A stretch of DNA of 64,000 nt from Blattamonas nauphoetae (taxonomy: Eukaryota > Preaxostyla > Oxymonadida): NCBI GenBank assembly GCA_033064195.1, contig JARBJD010000145.1:62001-126000 (forward strand), read 5' to 3'. This document shows, in pieces, positions 45,086-55,900 of this stretch; the first letter of the stretch is position 1; the number at the start of each line of letters is the position of its first letter. The position numbers and the translations under genes were made by a program. Below the pieces are notes generated by a model that was not told the DNA's origin, searched no databases, and saw nothing but the letters and a program-made list of their open reading frames with translations.

Positions 45086-46346
45086 CACCATTTGATTTCA
45101 CCCATTCCTTCTGAGATTGGAGTGGGTCGGGAGAGGTTAGAAATATTGTCGATGCGGAATGATGTTCCTTCACACATGACGGAAATCTGAAGAAGAGAAA
45201 AATGAGAGAAGAGGGAATCAGACTCCAATTCGCACTGATGAAGGGATTTCTGACATGTAACATGTTCCAGCTTCACCATTCACAAAGAATTGCACTTTTC
45301 GAGGTGTTGAGTCAAGATCAACTTCCATTCGGACACAATCTCCTTCATGAAGACGAGAATGGCAATATTGAAATGAAGCGGATGATGGAGTGTTGAGGAA
45401 TAGATAGCCAGATTGGATGAGACCGACAGAGTCTGAGAAGATGAAAACAGAGAAAAACAGACTTTTGACATGAATACCAAGTATTTCACCGATTTTGGGA
45501 ATTGGATAGTTGGAGTCTATTAAACCAAAACTAATTTCTCCATCTGATCAACAATGAAGAGGAATCAACAGGGTTGGGAGGCGTGAGTACTTTTAAGCTT
45601 ATCGTGAGATCTTTTGATCTCACGATGAGATTTTTGGGTGAGATCAGTCTCCTATTTAAGCGTATCTATTTCTCCAACTTTTCATATTTTTTCTCTCTGA
45701 TTTTAGAATATTTCATGTCCAAAATGATTCCACTTCACCTCTAATGACTTCCCTTCTCTCTTATTACCGCGAAAACGGCTTGATGACGCGTCTTTCCCTG
45801 TTCAAAACTTGAAACAGTCCGTAACTCATTCCAGTTGAACTCATTTCCAACAAAAACGTGTAATCGGAGCCTTTCCTTCTCTTAACTCACGTTTATCCTC
45901 TTTGAATTTGTGATTCAGACTCCGATCAGGAGTATCCAACAGCATCAATGGGCTTGTTTTGACTTCACTTTCTGATTCTTCATTTCAGTTTTGATAAAGA
46001 AATTTGTGAAAAAACGTATTTTGAAAAGCTTTTAGAGGCGAATTGAAAGAAAGCAGGAGGTGAGATCGAAAAAGGGTGAGATCGGTCTGATCGGATCCCA
46101 TGCCTGGGAATCAATCACACTTGATGTCGAGAGAAGTGTGAAAGTGATAGAGACAACTCCAGAGGTGAATGGATCCGAAAGAAGGACAGAGCAAGAAAGA
46201 GAATAGCCATTGACATTTCGATCTTTCCTCGTTCGGGTGATAGTGGTGCGGTCGATTGAGAAATGCAACTGATTTGTGAAATCCATTGGCGGAAGGCTTT
46301 GGAGGTGAGTTGGAAAATGATTGGACGATGTTCCAATTCCCTCCAT
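45086..46346 (-). CDS. Stand-alone SPRY-domain gene 5, intron carrying a MITE
   Basis: Exon 1 (to about 46110) encodes SIDRTTITRTRKDRN and TSGVVSITFTLLS. Exon 2 is FGLIDSNYPIPKIGEILG. After the 30-nt intron comes the core with GDCVRMEVDLDST and NGEAGTCYMSEIPSS, then the last exon FRIDNISNLSRPTPIS, with stop at 45086-45088. The first intron, about 32 nt in sister copies, holds a 538-nt transposon. Upstream residues do not match the MSFVLDD start of genes 2-4, so the start is uncertain. Confidence 0.55.
45569..46106. mobile_element. hAT-like MITE, 538 nt, in a SPRY intron
   Basis: An exact 8-bp duplication GGAATCAA flanks it (45561-45568 and 46107-46114). The ends are CAGGGTTGGGA and, reversed, CAGGCATGGGA, an imperfect inverted repeat. 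The uninterrupted intron sequence is seen in SPRY gene 7 (around 58570-58590). It has no coding capacity. An internal short palindrome (CGTGAGATC-TTTT-GATCTCACG, about 45610) is present. Confidence 0.82.
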
Positions 46347-46657
46347 TGATTGAGTCGTCGAATATCAATGGTGAGAGTGTTTGGAGTTGTGTGGCGTGAT
46401 GTTTTCAGCCGCTGATTATGGCATAGATCGGTGAAAGAACTCAACAAAGACGGAGTGATCATCCCATTCAGCACAATTCAACGTTGATTACGCATACACA
46501 TATTATTCCAACGACTGAAGATGCGTGGATCACCAAGTAGAGCCAGTCTCGGTCTTCAAAACCGAGTTGTGTGTGTGAACGATAATACATTAGTAGCGAT
46601 GATATGGGAACAAAACGCAAGATACAACAGAAAAAAGACGAATAATTAAGGTTGGAT
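46347..46657. other. Short intergenic stretch, no supported gene
   Basis: The only structure noticed is an anticodon-arm-like hairpin around 46540-46560, which lacks the rest of a tRNA. It otherwise contains the 3' flank of the SH3-PH gene. Confidence 0.4.
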
Positions 46658-47381
46658 CTACTTAGCAGCCTCCATTATGGCAGCAACCCACGCGTTCATC
46701 TGGTTGACGTCGTCGGCGTAGATGTAATACTCCTTCACATTCGAGTCACTGGGATGGTAGATATGGAAGCAGAAAGGCTTGTCTGTCTTGTCTTCTCCGT
46801 TTTTCACATTCATGCCTTTGAGAGCAATGGTGCCCAATTCCTTGGCGGAAGTCTGGAGTGTTGAGGGGGATCAGCGAAATAAGAGAAAATTAGAGAAGGA
46901 TAGTGGAAGATAAAATAACATGAGAGAGGGATAGACTGGCTTTTCAGAATAGAACAACGTATTTTCACGAAGAGAGAACCAGCGGCGTTTCCAGTTTTTT
47001 CGAACGTGACCTGGTTGGGAGATGAAGAGGAAGAGAGGTTGAAAAAGAATAGAGAAGAAATAAAAGCGACCCTGTTTGGTGAGCCATCCCTCCATTGGTC
47101 GTTGCGGGCCCTTATCCTCTGTCGGTTGCTTTGAGTCGAAGATAAGCGGAAAAAGATGAAAAGGGAAAAAGAACGAATGAAACCTCACCACCATCTTCAT
47201 CGTTCGGTAGTTCTGCAACAAAGTTGTATGGGAAGAGGCCAATCTTTCCATCCAGTTCACCCTTCCACATTCCACTTTCGTGTTTCTCGATAAGGAAGAT
47301 AATGTCTCCTTCCTTGAACGTCAGCTCGTTTGCCACACGCGCTGTGAAATCGAATTGGGCCTGAAGCTTCTGTCTTGACAT
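46658..47381 (-). CDS. SH3-PH adaptor protein
   Basis: Four exons (47381-47184, 47128-47071, 47010-46937, 46852-46658) with introns of 54, 60 and 84 nt join in frame to 174 aa. The SH3 domain fills residues 4-60 (LQAQFDFTARVANELTFKEG, GLFPYNFVAEL). The PH domain runs from about residue 77 (MEGWLTKQGGHVRKNWKRRW) to NQMNAWVAAIMEAAK at the C-terminus, with a basic lipid-facing loop. It would link phosphoinositide membranes to Pro-rich partners, for example in actin or endocytic control. Its ATG is 43 nt from the divergent SPRY gene 6, and the Rho GTPase lies 1.4 kb away. Confidence 0.9.
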
Positions 47382-47424
47382 CGTGGTGTTGAAGGACTGC
47401 GATCCACCCACAAGTCACTCAAGA

Positions 47425-48177
47425 ATGACTTCGGTCTCACAACATGGCTCTGATTGTCATTCTATGTCATCAATGAAACTCCAAAATGCGCCTATTCCCC
47501 TCCAAACACCTCCACCAATGGTTTTCACCGATCCGTCACATTTCTCAATCGAACGCACCATTGTTGCCAGAGTTCATCCGACTCAGAAAATAGACGCATC
47601 GTTTGATTGGAGCTCTGCCCTTCTTTCTGACCCATTCACCTCTGGAGTTGTCTCAGTCACTTTCACAATTCTCTCATCTCCAGGTGTGTCCTTGACTCTT
47701 CCTCATTGTTTGATCAAAAGGAAATTTCCATTTTGGTTTGATGAACTTCAACGATCCAATTCCCAAAGTTGGTGAAGCACTTGGATGGAACGTCAAAGGT
47801 CTGTTTTTCTCTGTTTTCATCGTCTCAGATTCTGTCAGTCTCAGCAAATATGGTAATCTCAACTACACCACTCCATCAATCCGTTCAAATCAACGTTGCC
47901 ACTTTTTTCTGAATTTTGGAGACTGTGTTCGAATGGAAGTTGATCTTGACTCAACACCTCGAACAGTGCAGTTCTTTAGGAATGGCGAAGCTGGAAGGTG
48001 TTATGTGTCAGGAATCCCTTCCTCAGTACGAATTGGAGTCTGTTTCTCTCCTCTCTCATTTCTTCACTTTTTCAGTGTTCTGCTCGATGCTTAACAACAT
48101 CTTTCAGAATTGACAACATTTCTCGCCTCTCCCAACCAACACCATTCTCAGAAAAGAGGGTGGAAGTCGAATGGTGA
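47425..48177 (+). CDS. Stand-alone SPRY-domain gene 6
   Basis: The start is MTSVSQHGSDCHSMSS. Exon 1 has FSIERTIVARVHPTQK and TSGVVSVTFTILSS. A ~37-nt intron with GT start leads to exon 2 (DPIPKVGEALGWNVK region), then the 30-nt intron (about 47800-47829), the core exon with GDCVRMEVDLDST and NGEAGRCYVSGIPSS, a short intron and the last exon IDNISRLSQPTPFS ending TGG-TGA. Confidence 0.6.
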
Positions 48178-48791
48178 TTGCATTCCTTCTCTTCTTCACC
48201 ATCCCTTCATCTTTCACCTCGACTGTGGAATTGTGACGGATCTCATCGAAGTTGCCGGAATGACTTGTTTGGGCACCTGCCCATTTAGTCGACTCTTGGG
48301 ACACGTTCTCCCTACACATAACTTAAACAGTTCCCTTCACAAATGTCTCGACAGTCCATCAACTGTCACCGAAACAACAAACGCGAGAAACCGATTCTTT
48401 TGAGGAGGAGGAGGAGGACATACTCGAAATAAATGATGATCAGTGGCCTGAACGAACGAATCGAAACATCAAGGATTTATCAACTTACATTTCCAGTGTT
48501 TCACCAAAAAACAGACAAAAATACCATCTTTTCTGAGCGACCTCACTTTTCTCGTCCTTCACTGTCATTTTAATTTGTATCTATTGTTTCATCACCACTC
48601 AAATTCATGTTTCGCGTCAACAAGAGACCCAAACAGGGTGTGATTCGAGGGATCCTCCATTCCGCTTGAGGAGCCAAATAAGAAAAGTATAGAACAACTG
48701 TGGACATGTGTCAAAGACGTCAAAAAATAAATTGCCGATTTGCGGTCAGATTATTGCATGGACAACGAACGAAAACGGTGGTGACGAAGAG
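48178..48791. other. Intergenic stretch between SPRY gene 6 and the Rho gene
   Basis: The first ~60 nt still resemble the spacer seen downstream of SPRY genes 1 and 3 (CTTCTCTTCTTC, CACCTCGAC). A GAGGAG microsatellite occurs near 48405. No gene is supported; the two flanking genes converge here. Confidence 0.5.
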
Positions 48792-49742
48792 TTAGATGAT
48801 CTCGCAACTGCATCCCCCCTTGCTGCTATCACCACCCGCAGACGGTCCCCCACCCGACGCCTTTTCCAGAGCTGCCTTGGCGGCTGCTGCAAAGACATCG
48901 GAGAGGTGTTCTTGTGTCTTCGCCGAACACTCGACGTATTGGTACAGCTTCAGCTTCTTCGTCATTTCCTCGGCCTGAAGAGAAGGGAAAAAGAAGAGAG
49001 GTGAGGTGGGGAGATGGGAGAGGGAGAAAGGGATGAGAGGGAGGAATGAAGTGAAGGTGTTGGGGATGGCGGCAGACCTGCTCTTTTGAGATCAGAGTGA
49101 CATCGTCAGGGGGACTCGCGCGATAATCGCTCTTTGTGCCGACAAGCACAACAGGCGTGTCCTTCACATATTCTGAGATTTCTGGAATCCACTGTTGAGA
49201 CGGGAAAATGATTATATGGAAGAACAAGATGAAGACAGACTCGGGTCTCAATGTTCTTAAACGAGTTCTCATCAATCACAGAGAAGCAAATCAGGAAAAC
49301 GTCTGTTTCGGAGAAACTGAGCGAGCGAAGTCTGTCGTAGTCTTCTTGGCCTGAGGGCAGTTGAAATTGATAAAAATGAGAGATATGGAATGATATAGAC
49401 AAAAAAAGTGAGATAAGAGGACTTGAAGGATATACCAGCAGTATCCCACAGTTGGAGTTTCACAGTCTTTCCATCTACCACTTGAAGTGATTCATAGTTG
49501 TCGAACACTGTGGCGACGTACGTGTCAGAAAACGTATTTTGAGTGTAGGAGAGAAGGAGGCATGTTTTACCGACAGCGCCATCACCAATCACAACAACTT
49601 TTGCTTCCTGAAAGTGTCATAAAGTTTGAGTTGGTAGGAATATGATGATTGAAAAGAAGGGGAGGAGAAGAGAGTGAGGAAGGCAGAGATATGAACAGAC
49701 TGTCACGCCGGAGCTTCCTGATTGGGCACCACTTCCAGACAT
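48792..49742 (-). CDS. Rho/Rac-family small GTPase
   Basis: Five exons (49742-49707, 49607-49436, 49350-49241, 49191-49078, 48974-48792) join to 204 aa; introns are 99, 85, 49 and 103 nt. The nucleotide motifs are all present: GDGAVGKTC, the switch I threonine in [28 protein letters not shown] and ECSAKT. The C-terminus is Gly/Ser-rich and ends CSCEII, a prenylation CAAX box preceded by a second cysteine for possible acylation. It would act as a membrane-bound switch for actin dynamics. The Rho insert region is short. Confidence 0.96.
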
Positions 49743-49919
49743 TGAGAGATGTAATTAAGGGCGATTTCCCAGGATCATTTTATTTCTCAATGTAGTTTAT
49801 GAATACTGAAAGAATTGAATTGAAAGAAATGTCAAAGTATTATTGTTCGGAACAATGTATCTAAATCATGGGTAGAAAACTGACAATCGAGAAAAATGAG
49901 TGAAGAGACAATTAATACT

Positions 49920-52900
49920 TCAATTCGAACTATTGAAGGGATTCCTGGAAGAATTTTTTATCCATTTCACTTCTTCCATCTCATCTGAGATTGGTGTTGG
50001 TTGTCGGAGGCGAGATATGCGGTTAATTCGGAATGATGTCCCTTGTCCAGAGACAGAGAACTGATAATAGAGAAGAAATGAGAGAAGAGAGAATCAGACT
50101 CCAATTCGCACAGATGAAGGGAGTCCTGACACATAATCCTTCACGGCCTTGCCATTCACAAAGAATTGCACTGTTCGAGATGTTGAGTCAAGATCAACTT
50201 CCATTCGAACACAATCTCCTTCTTTCAGCCAAGAGTGGCAATGTGCATTAGAACGAGATGATGGAGTGTTGAAGATGAGATCACTATATCTGTTGAGACC
50301 GACAGAGTCTGAGAAGATGAGAGGAGAGAAAAACTGACGTTTGACATCATATCCAAGTGTTTCATCAATTGTAGGAAGTGGTTGTCTGGAATCCATTAAA
50401 CCAAAATACATGCGGGCAGCATCTGAAAATGATGATGGTGCAGAAAACAGGACAACCTTGAAGAGAGAGAAGAATGACTTCAACAGAGATCACTCCATTC
50501 TCGAACGTTCCGGCTAGAAACAACGAACTGAACATCAAACGACCGCGTTGGTTTCTTCCAACACCAGTGCGAGTGATTTCTTTGATTTTAACGTGAAAGT
50601 GGGACGGATCTGTGAAGACCAATGAAGAATTTGCTGATGGGGAGGGTTGGAGTGATTGGGGTTCAGATCGGTGATTCTGGGTGGCTTCTTTCAGTCTTCG
50701 GATCTCTTCCTGTGCGGCAGACAGTTCGTATTCCAATGCCTGCATTTGGTTTTTATCAGCTTGACGTGCTTGTTCTTGCTTGTGGAGAAGTTGTTGTGTT
50801 TTCTTGTGTTCATTGTGTTCTTGCATCAGCGCCTCATGTTCTTTGGCTCTCTCCCTTCGTTCACAATGAAGTTCTTTCTCCAAAGCGTCGATTTGTACCT
50901 TGTCAGTCGTTTCGAACTTCGTCCACATGGCTTGGAGGTGTCTGTAATCTTGAAGGAGTGTTTCAAATTCTTGAGCTAAGGGGCTGACTTCTTCTGTCAT
51001 TTCTTCGAGTTCCTCAGCGAAGAAGCGAGAGAGTGGTGTTTCGGGACCCAACACACTCAGAAGAAGGTTCGTTCGAACAAGTTCTGCCGACGATATTCGT
51101 TGCGAAGGATTCTGAGAACACGAACGAGAAGAGAGGGGATGAAGGAAGGGAAGAATGACACACTTTGTTCAGTAGAAGAGAGAGAAGAATCTGAACTTCT
51201 CCCACAATCCCTTCCGAAGAGCAAATCGAACCAATGTCAAATCCCAAAACCGATTTCTCAATCTCAACAGAACTCCCTCCAACAATCCACGAACGACTTG
51301 TCAGCATTTCCAGAAGAAGCTGCCCAAATGCCCACATGTCTCCCGCAAACGACCCAATCGAGCTCCCTGTCTTTCCTGTCTTGCCTGCAAGTTTGAAGAA
51401 TTCTGGCGCCCAAAACTGCATCGTTCCACATTCCGCTGAGTTGCTCGTTTTCATCGTTCCTGTCCCAACAACTCCTCCAAAATCTCCTGATACATCACAA
51501 AGAACACACATCACACAAAACAGAGAAAAGACCAGACAACCAGAATAAACACAGAAAAGAAGAAAAAGGGAAGAAATCGAGAGAGAAGAACAAACCAAGT
51601 TTCGCAATCCCATCTTTCCCAATCAGAACATTCGGTCCCTTCAGATCTCCATAGATCTCTCCACGCGAATGCAGAAACCCAATCCCGTCCAGAACATCTC
51701 GCGTCACCCGATACACTCGCTGAAACACAAAAACACAAACAATCACACAACGCAGCACAAACATCATCAATCCACCAAATTAACCTACAATTACATAAAG
51801 AATGAAAAAAATGAATGAAGATGAGGGAAAGAGAATCACACACCACAACATCCATCTGCACCCCAAGTTTCTGGTTTTCACAAAGTTCGTCGTGAAGCGA
51901 GTGAGAACACAGTTCCAGAACAACATAATGCACATTGTCCCCTTCAATCGCCTCCACAAACCCAACCACATTCCGATGCTGGTGCTTCGAAAGTTTCGCG
52001 ATTTCGTGCTCATTCTTCTCGAAATCTGATTCTGACGAGAATGTAAGAACCTTCATCGCAAAATGTTCATCCGATGGTGTTTTCGACACTTCGTGCACTG
52101 ATCCAGCACCGCCCTTCTAGTAGGTGCTGTTCAAACCTCGGTCCCTCTGATAATGAGAAGTGGTCGTGAGTAATGGGTTGGTCACGAAGATCAAAATAAT
52201 GACGACACATTCAGAAACTTCAGCTGCAGCAGACACTGCCCCTTCCGACCAAATACCACCTGATGTCATCAGACAGATTATTAGTGGTATTAGAACCGCA
52301 GACCCAGCGTTTTTCGACGCGCTATCGTTAAAGCAATCTCACACGGCTCAGGCCACAACGCCGGAAGTACCACCTTCCCAGCGTCGCGGGACAACTATAC
52401 CTCCCACGCGAGCACCTTCTCCGATTAGAAAACGCAAGCGTTCACGTCCAACGGACCCGGTCGACGATGACAGTTCCGACAGCTCGGAATCATCCAACAC
52501 ATCTTCTGGCGGTTCCATTCCGTCCAGTCATTACTCTCGTCAGAATGAGCGAGAAAGATCTCTTTATTCGGCCGGACATAGGTCGGAAGGGAAGCAGCAC
52601 AAAAAGCACAGATCAAAGGAGGGGCGACGCAAATCTCGTTCTCTTGGAAGAAAAAACCGTTCATCAAAGATGAAACGGAATCTATTACCACCACATCTGG
52701 ATCTACAAGACCCCTACATCGCTCTGTATCAGGACTCAGATTTCAGTCCCATCCATCGAAAGGATCCAGCGACGAGTTTGAAAAAGAAGCTGAAAAAGAG
52801 GCATACGAAGTTCACCACGGACTGGGTTAAGAATGTTCTGCCTCCGCAATTGATTGACGAATTAACCCGGGCATCATACAACTCTCGAAGAGATTTGGAA

Positions 52901-55900
52901 ATACAGACTCAGTTTTCGGACGATCCTCCAAAACTTAACAGTCCACTAGGAGTTCAGCAGCAGATGCTCAGGATGGCAACACAACACAGCCTTGTTGCAG
53001 CAGCTTTAATTGGCGAAGTTCACACCCAAATTTCAACGTCTGATCCTACCTCCCCCATCCTCTCAAAGATCCTAGACGCGATCCTCATTTCATCGGATGC
53101 CGCCTCACGAACATATCACGCACTATATGTCGACGAGAAGAACTTCATGGACATGATGGACCAGATGAACATTCGACGCCCTCTCTCGAATGATGTGAGT
53201 TTACTTCCACGTTCCACTTCCTCTTATCAACCAACTCAGACAGGTTTCGATCAGACCACTCAAATGATTGGCCCAGCGCCGATGACACATATGCAGTCTG
53301 GCGCTGCTTTCTCACCGAGAGGGGGGCAGGGCCGTACCCCCGTCAAACAATTCGGTCCTCACCGACACTACAACAGGAAAGGCCAGTAGAGTCGGAATTA
53401 AAGCAGGAGGATGTCAAGATAACAGGGAGACTCCTGGACAGAATCTCACTGTGGGCAGATATTGGTGGGAAGGATATTATTCAAGCGGGAGCTCTTTGGG
53501 AGTGGAAGGAGGCCGACTCACCGGACAGACTGCGCCTATTGGGAAGAGCACCACCGTTCAGAGGGAAAACGGAGGAGATGGAAGCTTACAATCAACTTCT
53601 TCAAGAGGAACTTCGAATGGGTGCAGTGGAGGAAATACAGCCGGAGACAGCGGAACTGATTCTCCCCACATTCCTCGTCGCAAAGAAGGGAGGGAAATAC
53701 AGAAAGGTGATAGATGCATCTCACCTAAACAGAGAGATCAAAACGACTCACTTCAAAATGGAAAACATTCAAACCGCCTTTCCTCTAATCAACACTCACT
53801 CCTGGCTAACAACCATCGACATACAGTCTGCGTATCTGCACATCCATCTCTCGCCACCATTACGCAAGTTCCTCTGCTTTCAATTTCAACACAAGACGTA
53901 CCAGTTCAAAGCACTGCCTTTCGGATTGGCAACCGCACCCCGAACGTTCTCGAAGACGATGAAGATCGCTGTGAAGGCATTGAGGGAGGAGTTGAAGATC
54001 TCAATAGTCTTTTATCTGGACGACTTACTCCTGATAGCGGACTCAGAGGACGAGGCGAGAAGCAAGACAGTTCAGGCGGTTCAGAGACTCCGCCAGCTGG
54101 GTTTCGTGATAGCGGAGGACAAATGTCTCCTCCGTCCCAGCCAGGAGGCGGAGTTCCTCGGCTGGTTACTCAACTCGAAGGACCAGACTGTCAAAGTGAC
54201 GGATTGCAGACGAAAGAAGCTCCTGTCGTTACTCAAATCCCAGACTCTCTCCCTGCCAACAGAGGGCAATGATCTCATTGAAACACCTCTCCAGCTTAAT
54301 CGGCTCACTCAGTTTTCTGCGTATTTCAATTCCAGAAGCAAGTCTATATCTCCGAAGGCATCAAACGCTCCTGTCATCAACCGTCCACAAGTTTGGATGG
54401 AACGGCAAGGTTCGCCTCACTCCCCAACTCCTGGGGGGAATTACAGTTTTGGAAGAAGCGCCTGACAAACAACTCTCCGTTCTCCTTCCAACCGACAGTG
54501 AGCCAAGCCTCAATCACCACGGACGCCAGTCCGACAGGCTGGGGAGCGACACTCCAGTTAACTGGTTCGACTGTTTATTTCCACGGGTTCTGGAACATAC
54601 AGGAGCGCTCGCACACGAGCAATTGGAAAGAGACTGCAGCGGTGGGTCGGAGCGTTCGAGCAGCTGCGAAGCATTTGAGACGAGCTCGAGTCTCCTCACT
54701 CTCGATTCTATCGGACAATACAGCCGCTGTCTACAACCTGCGGAGACAACGCGCAGGTCTTCCTCTCCTCGAAATAACCAGGAGTGTCTTCAAGACGTTC
54801 AAACGGCTCGGCCTTCACCTCCAGTCGATCAACCACATCCCGGGCAAAGCCAACTCAGTCTCGGATGCGCTCTCTCGACTCCCCCCGCACAGCGAATATC
54901 ATCTCCTGCCACAAGCTCTTCAACTGGTCAAGGACAAATGGAACTTCGATCCTGGGATGGATCTTTTCGCGAGCGTCAAGAACAAACAATGCGCAATGTA
55001 TTTCTCTCTCTCAGGGGCGAAAGAAGAAGCTGGAGGAGGGGTAATGGACCAAGATTGGTCCGAGATGACAATGAATCTCCTGATCCACCCCCCCAATTTT
55101 GATGATCTCGAAAGTAGTGAGGAAGCTCATGATACAGAGACCGAAGAGAGCTCTCCTAATTACTCCGGCGTGGAGAGCCCAACCGTGGTCCACTCTTCTG
55201 TCACAACTCGATTGCAAGCAGATGTTGTTGGGAGAGTACAGTCAACTGACAGCCCTCGACAATCCTCTCGAGGACTTGAAGCTACCACCAGGCTCGATTC
55301 TGGCGTCTCTCATAGAATGACACTCTCCCCACCCCGAACCTTCTTCCGCTCTCTGTGTGCCCTTCGCAACTACGGCGAGAAACTGATACGGCTGGAGGAG
55401 ACAAGATATAAGTCGGAGGCGAAGTGGAGGCGCGCATGGAAACTATTCGAAGAGTATTGTTTGGATAATCACCTCTCCCCAGAAGATCTCGTCAAGAAGG
55501 GCGGGGAGATCCAGAAGATACTGGCAGAGTTCGCCATCCACCTCCAGGACAAATTCAATGAGTCTCCCTCTATTCCTCGCCAAATACTCGCGCACGTCAA
55601 GTCAAGTCTTCAGCTTTTCCACACCGAACTTGCCTTAGACAAGACAGCCCTTCTCTCTATTCAGAAGCTGATAGCAAAGCAGAATCCACAGAAGACGACG
55701 CCAATGTATACGAGCATGTGGAACGTCAATATGATACTGAGGTGGGCACAAACGACCTTCGAGGAAGCCAAGTCCAATCCAGACCTCCAACAGACAAGGG
55801 CAATTGTTCTCATCCTGACTTATTCCTGCTGTCGCCGCGAGGAACTGGTGCATCTCAAGTGGAAGAGAATCGAATGGCCTCGTCCCTCAATGGACGAGGG

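Noticed and set aside
46520-46600. tRNA-like hairpin with loop CTTCAAA, as in selenocysteine tRNA (anticodon TCA)
   Set aside because: Only the anticodon arm fits. No T arm (GGTTC-like) and no acceptor pairing could be found on either strand, so it is taken as chance.
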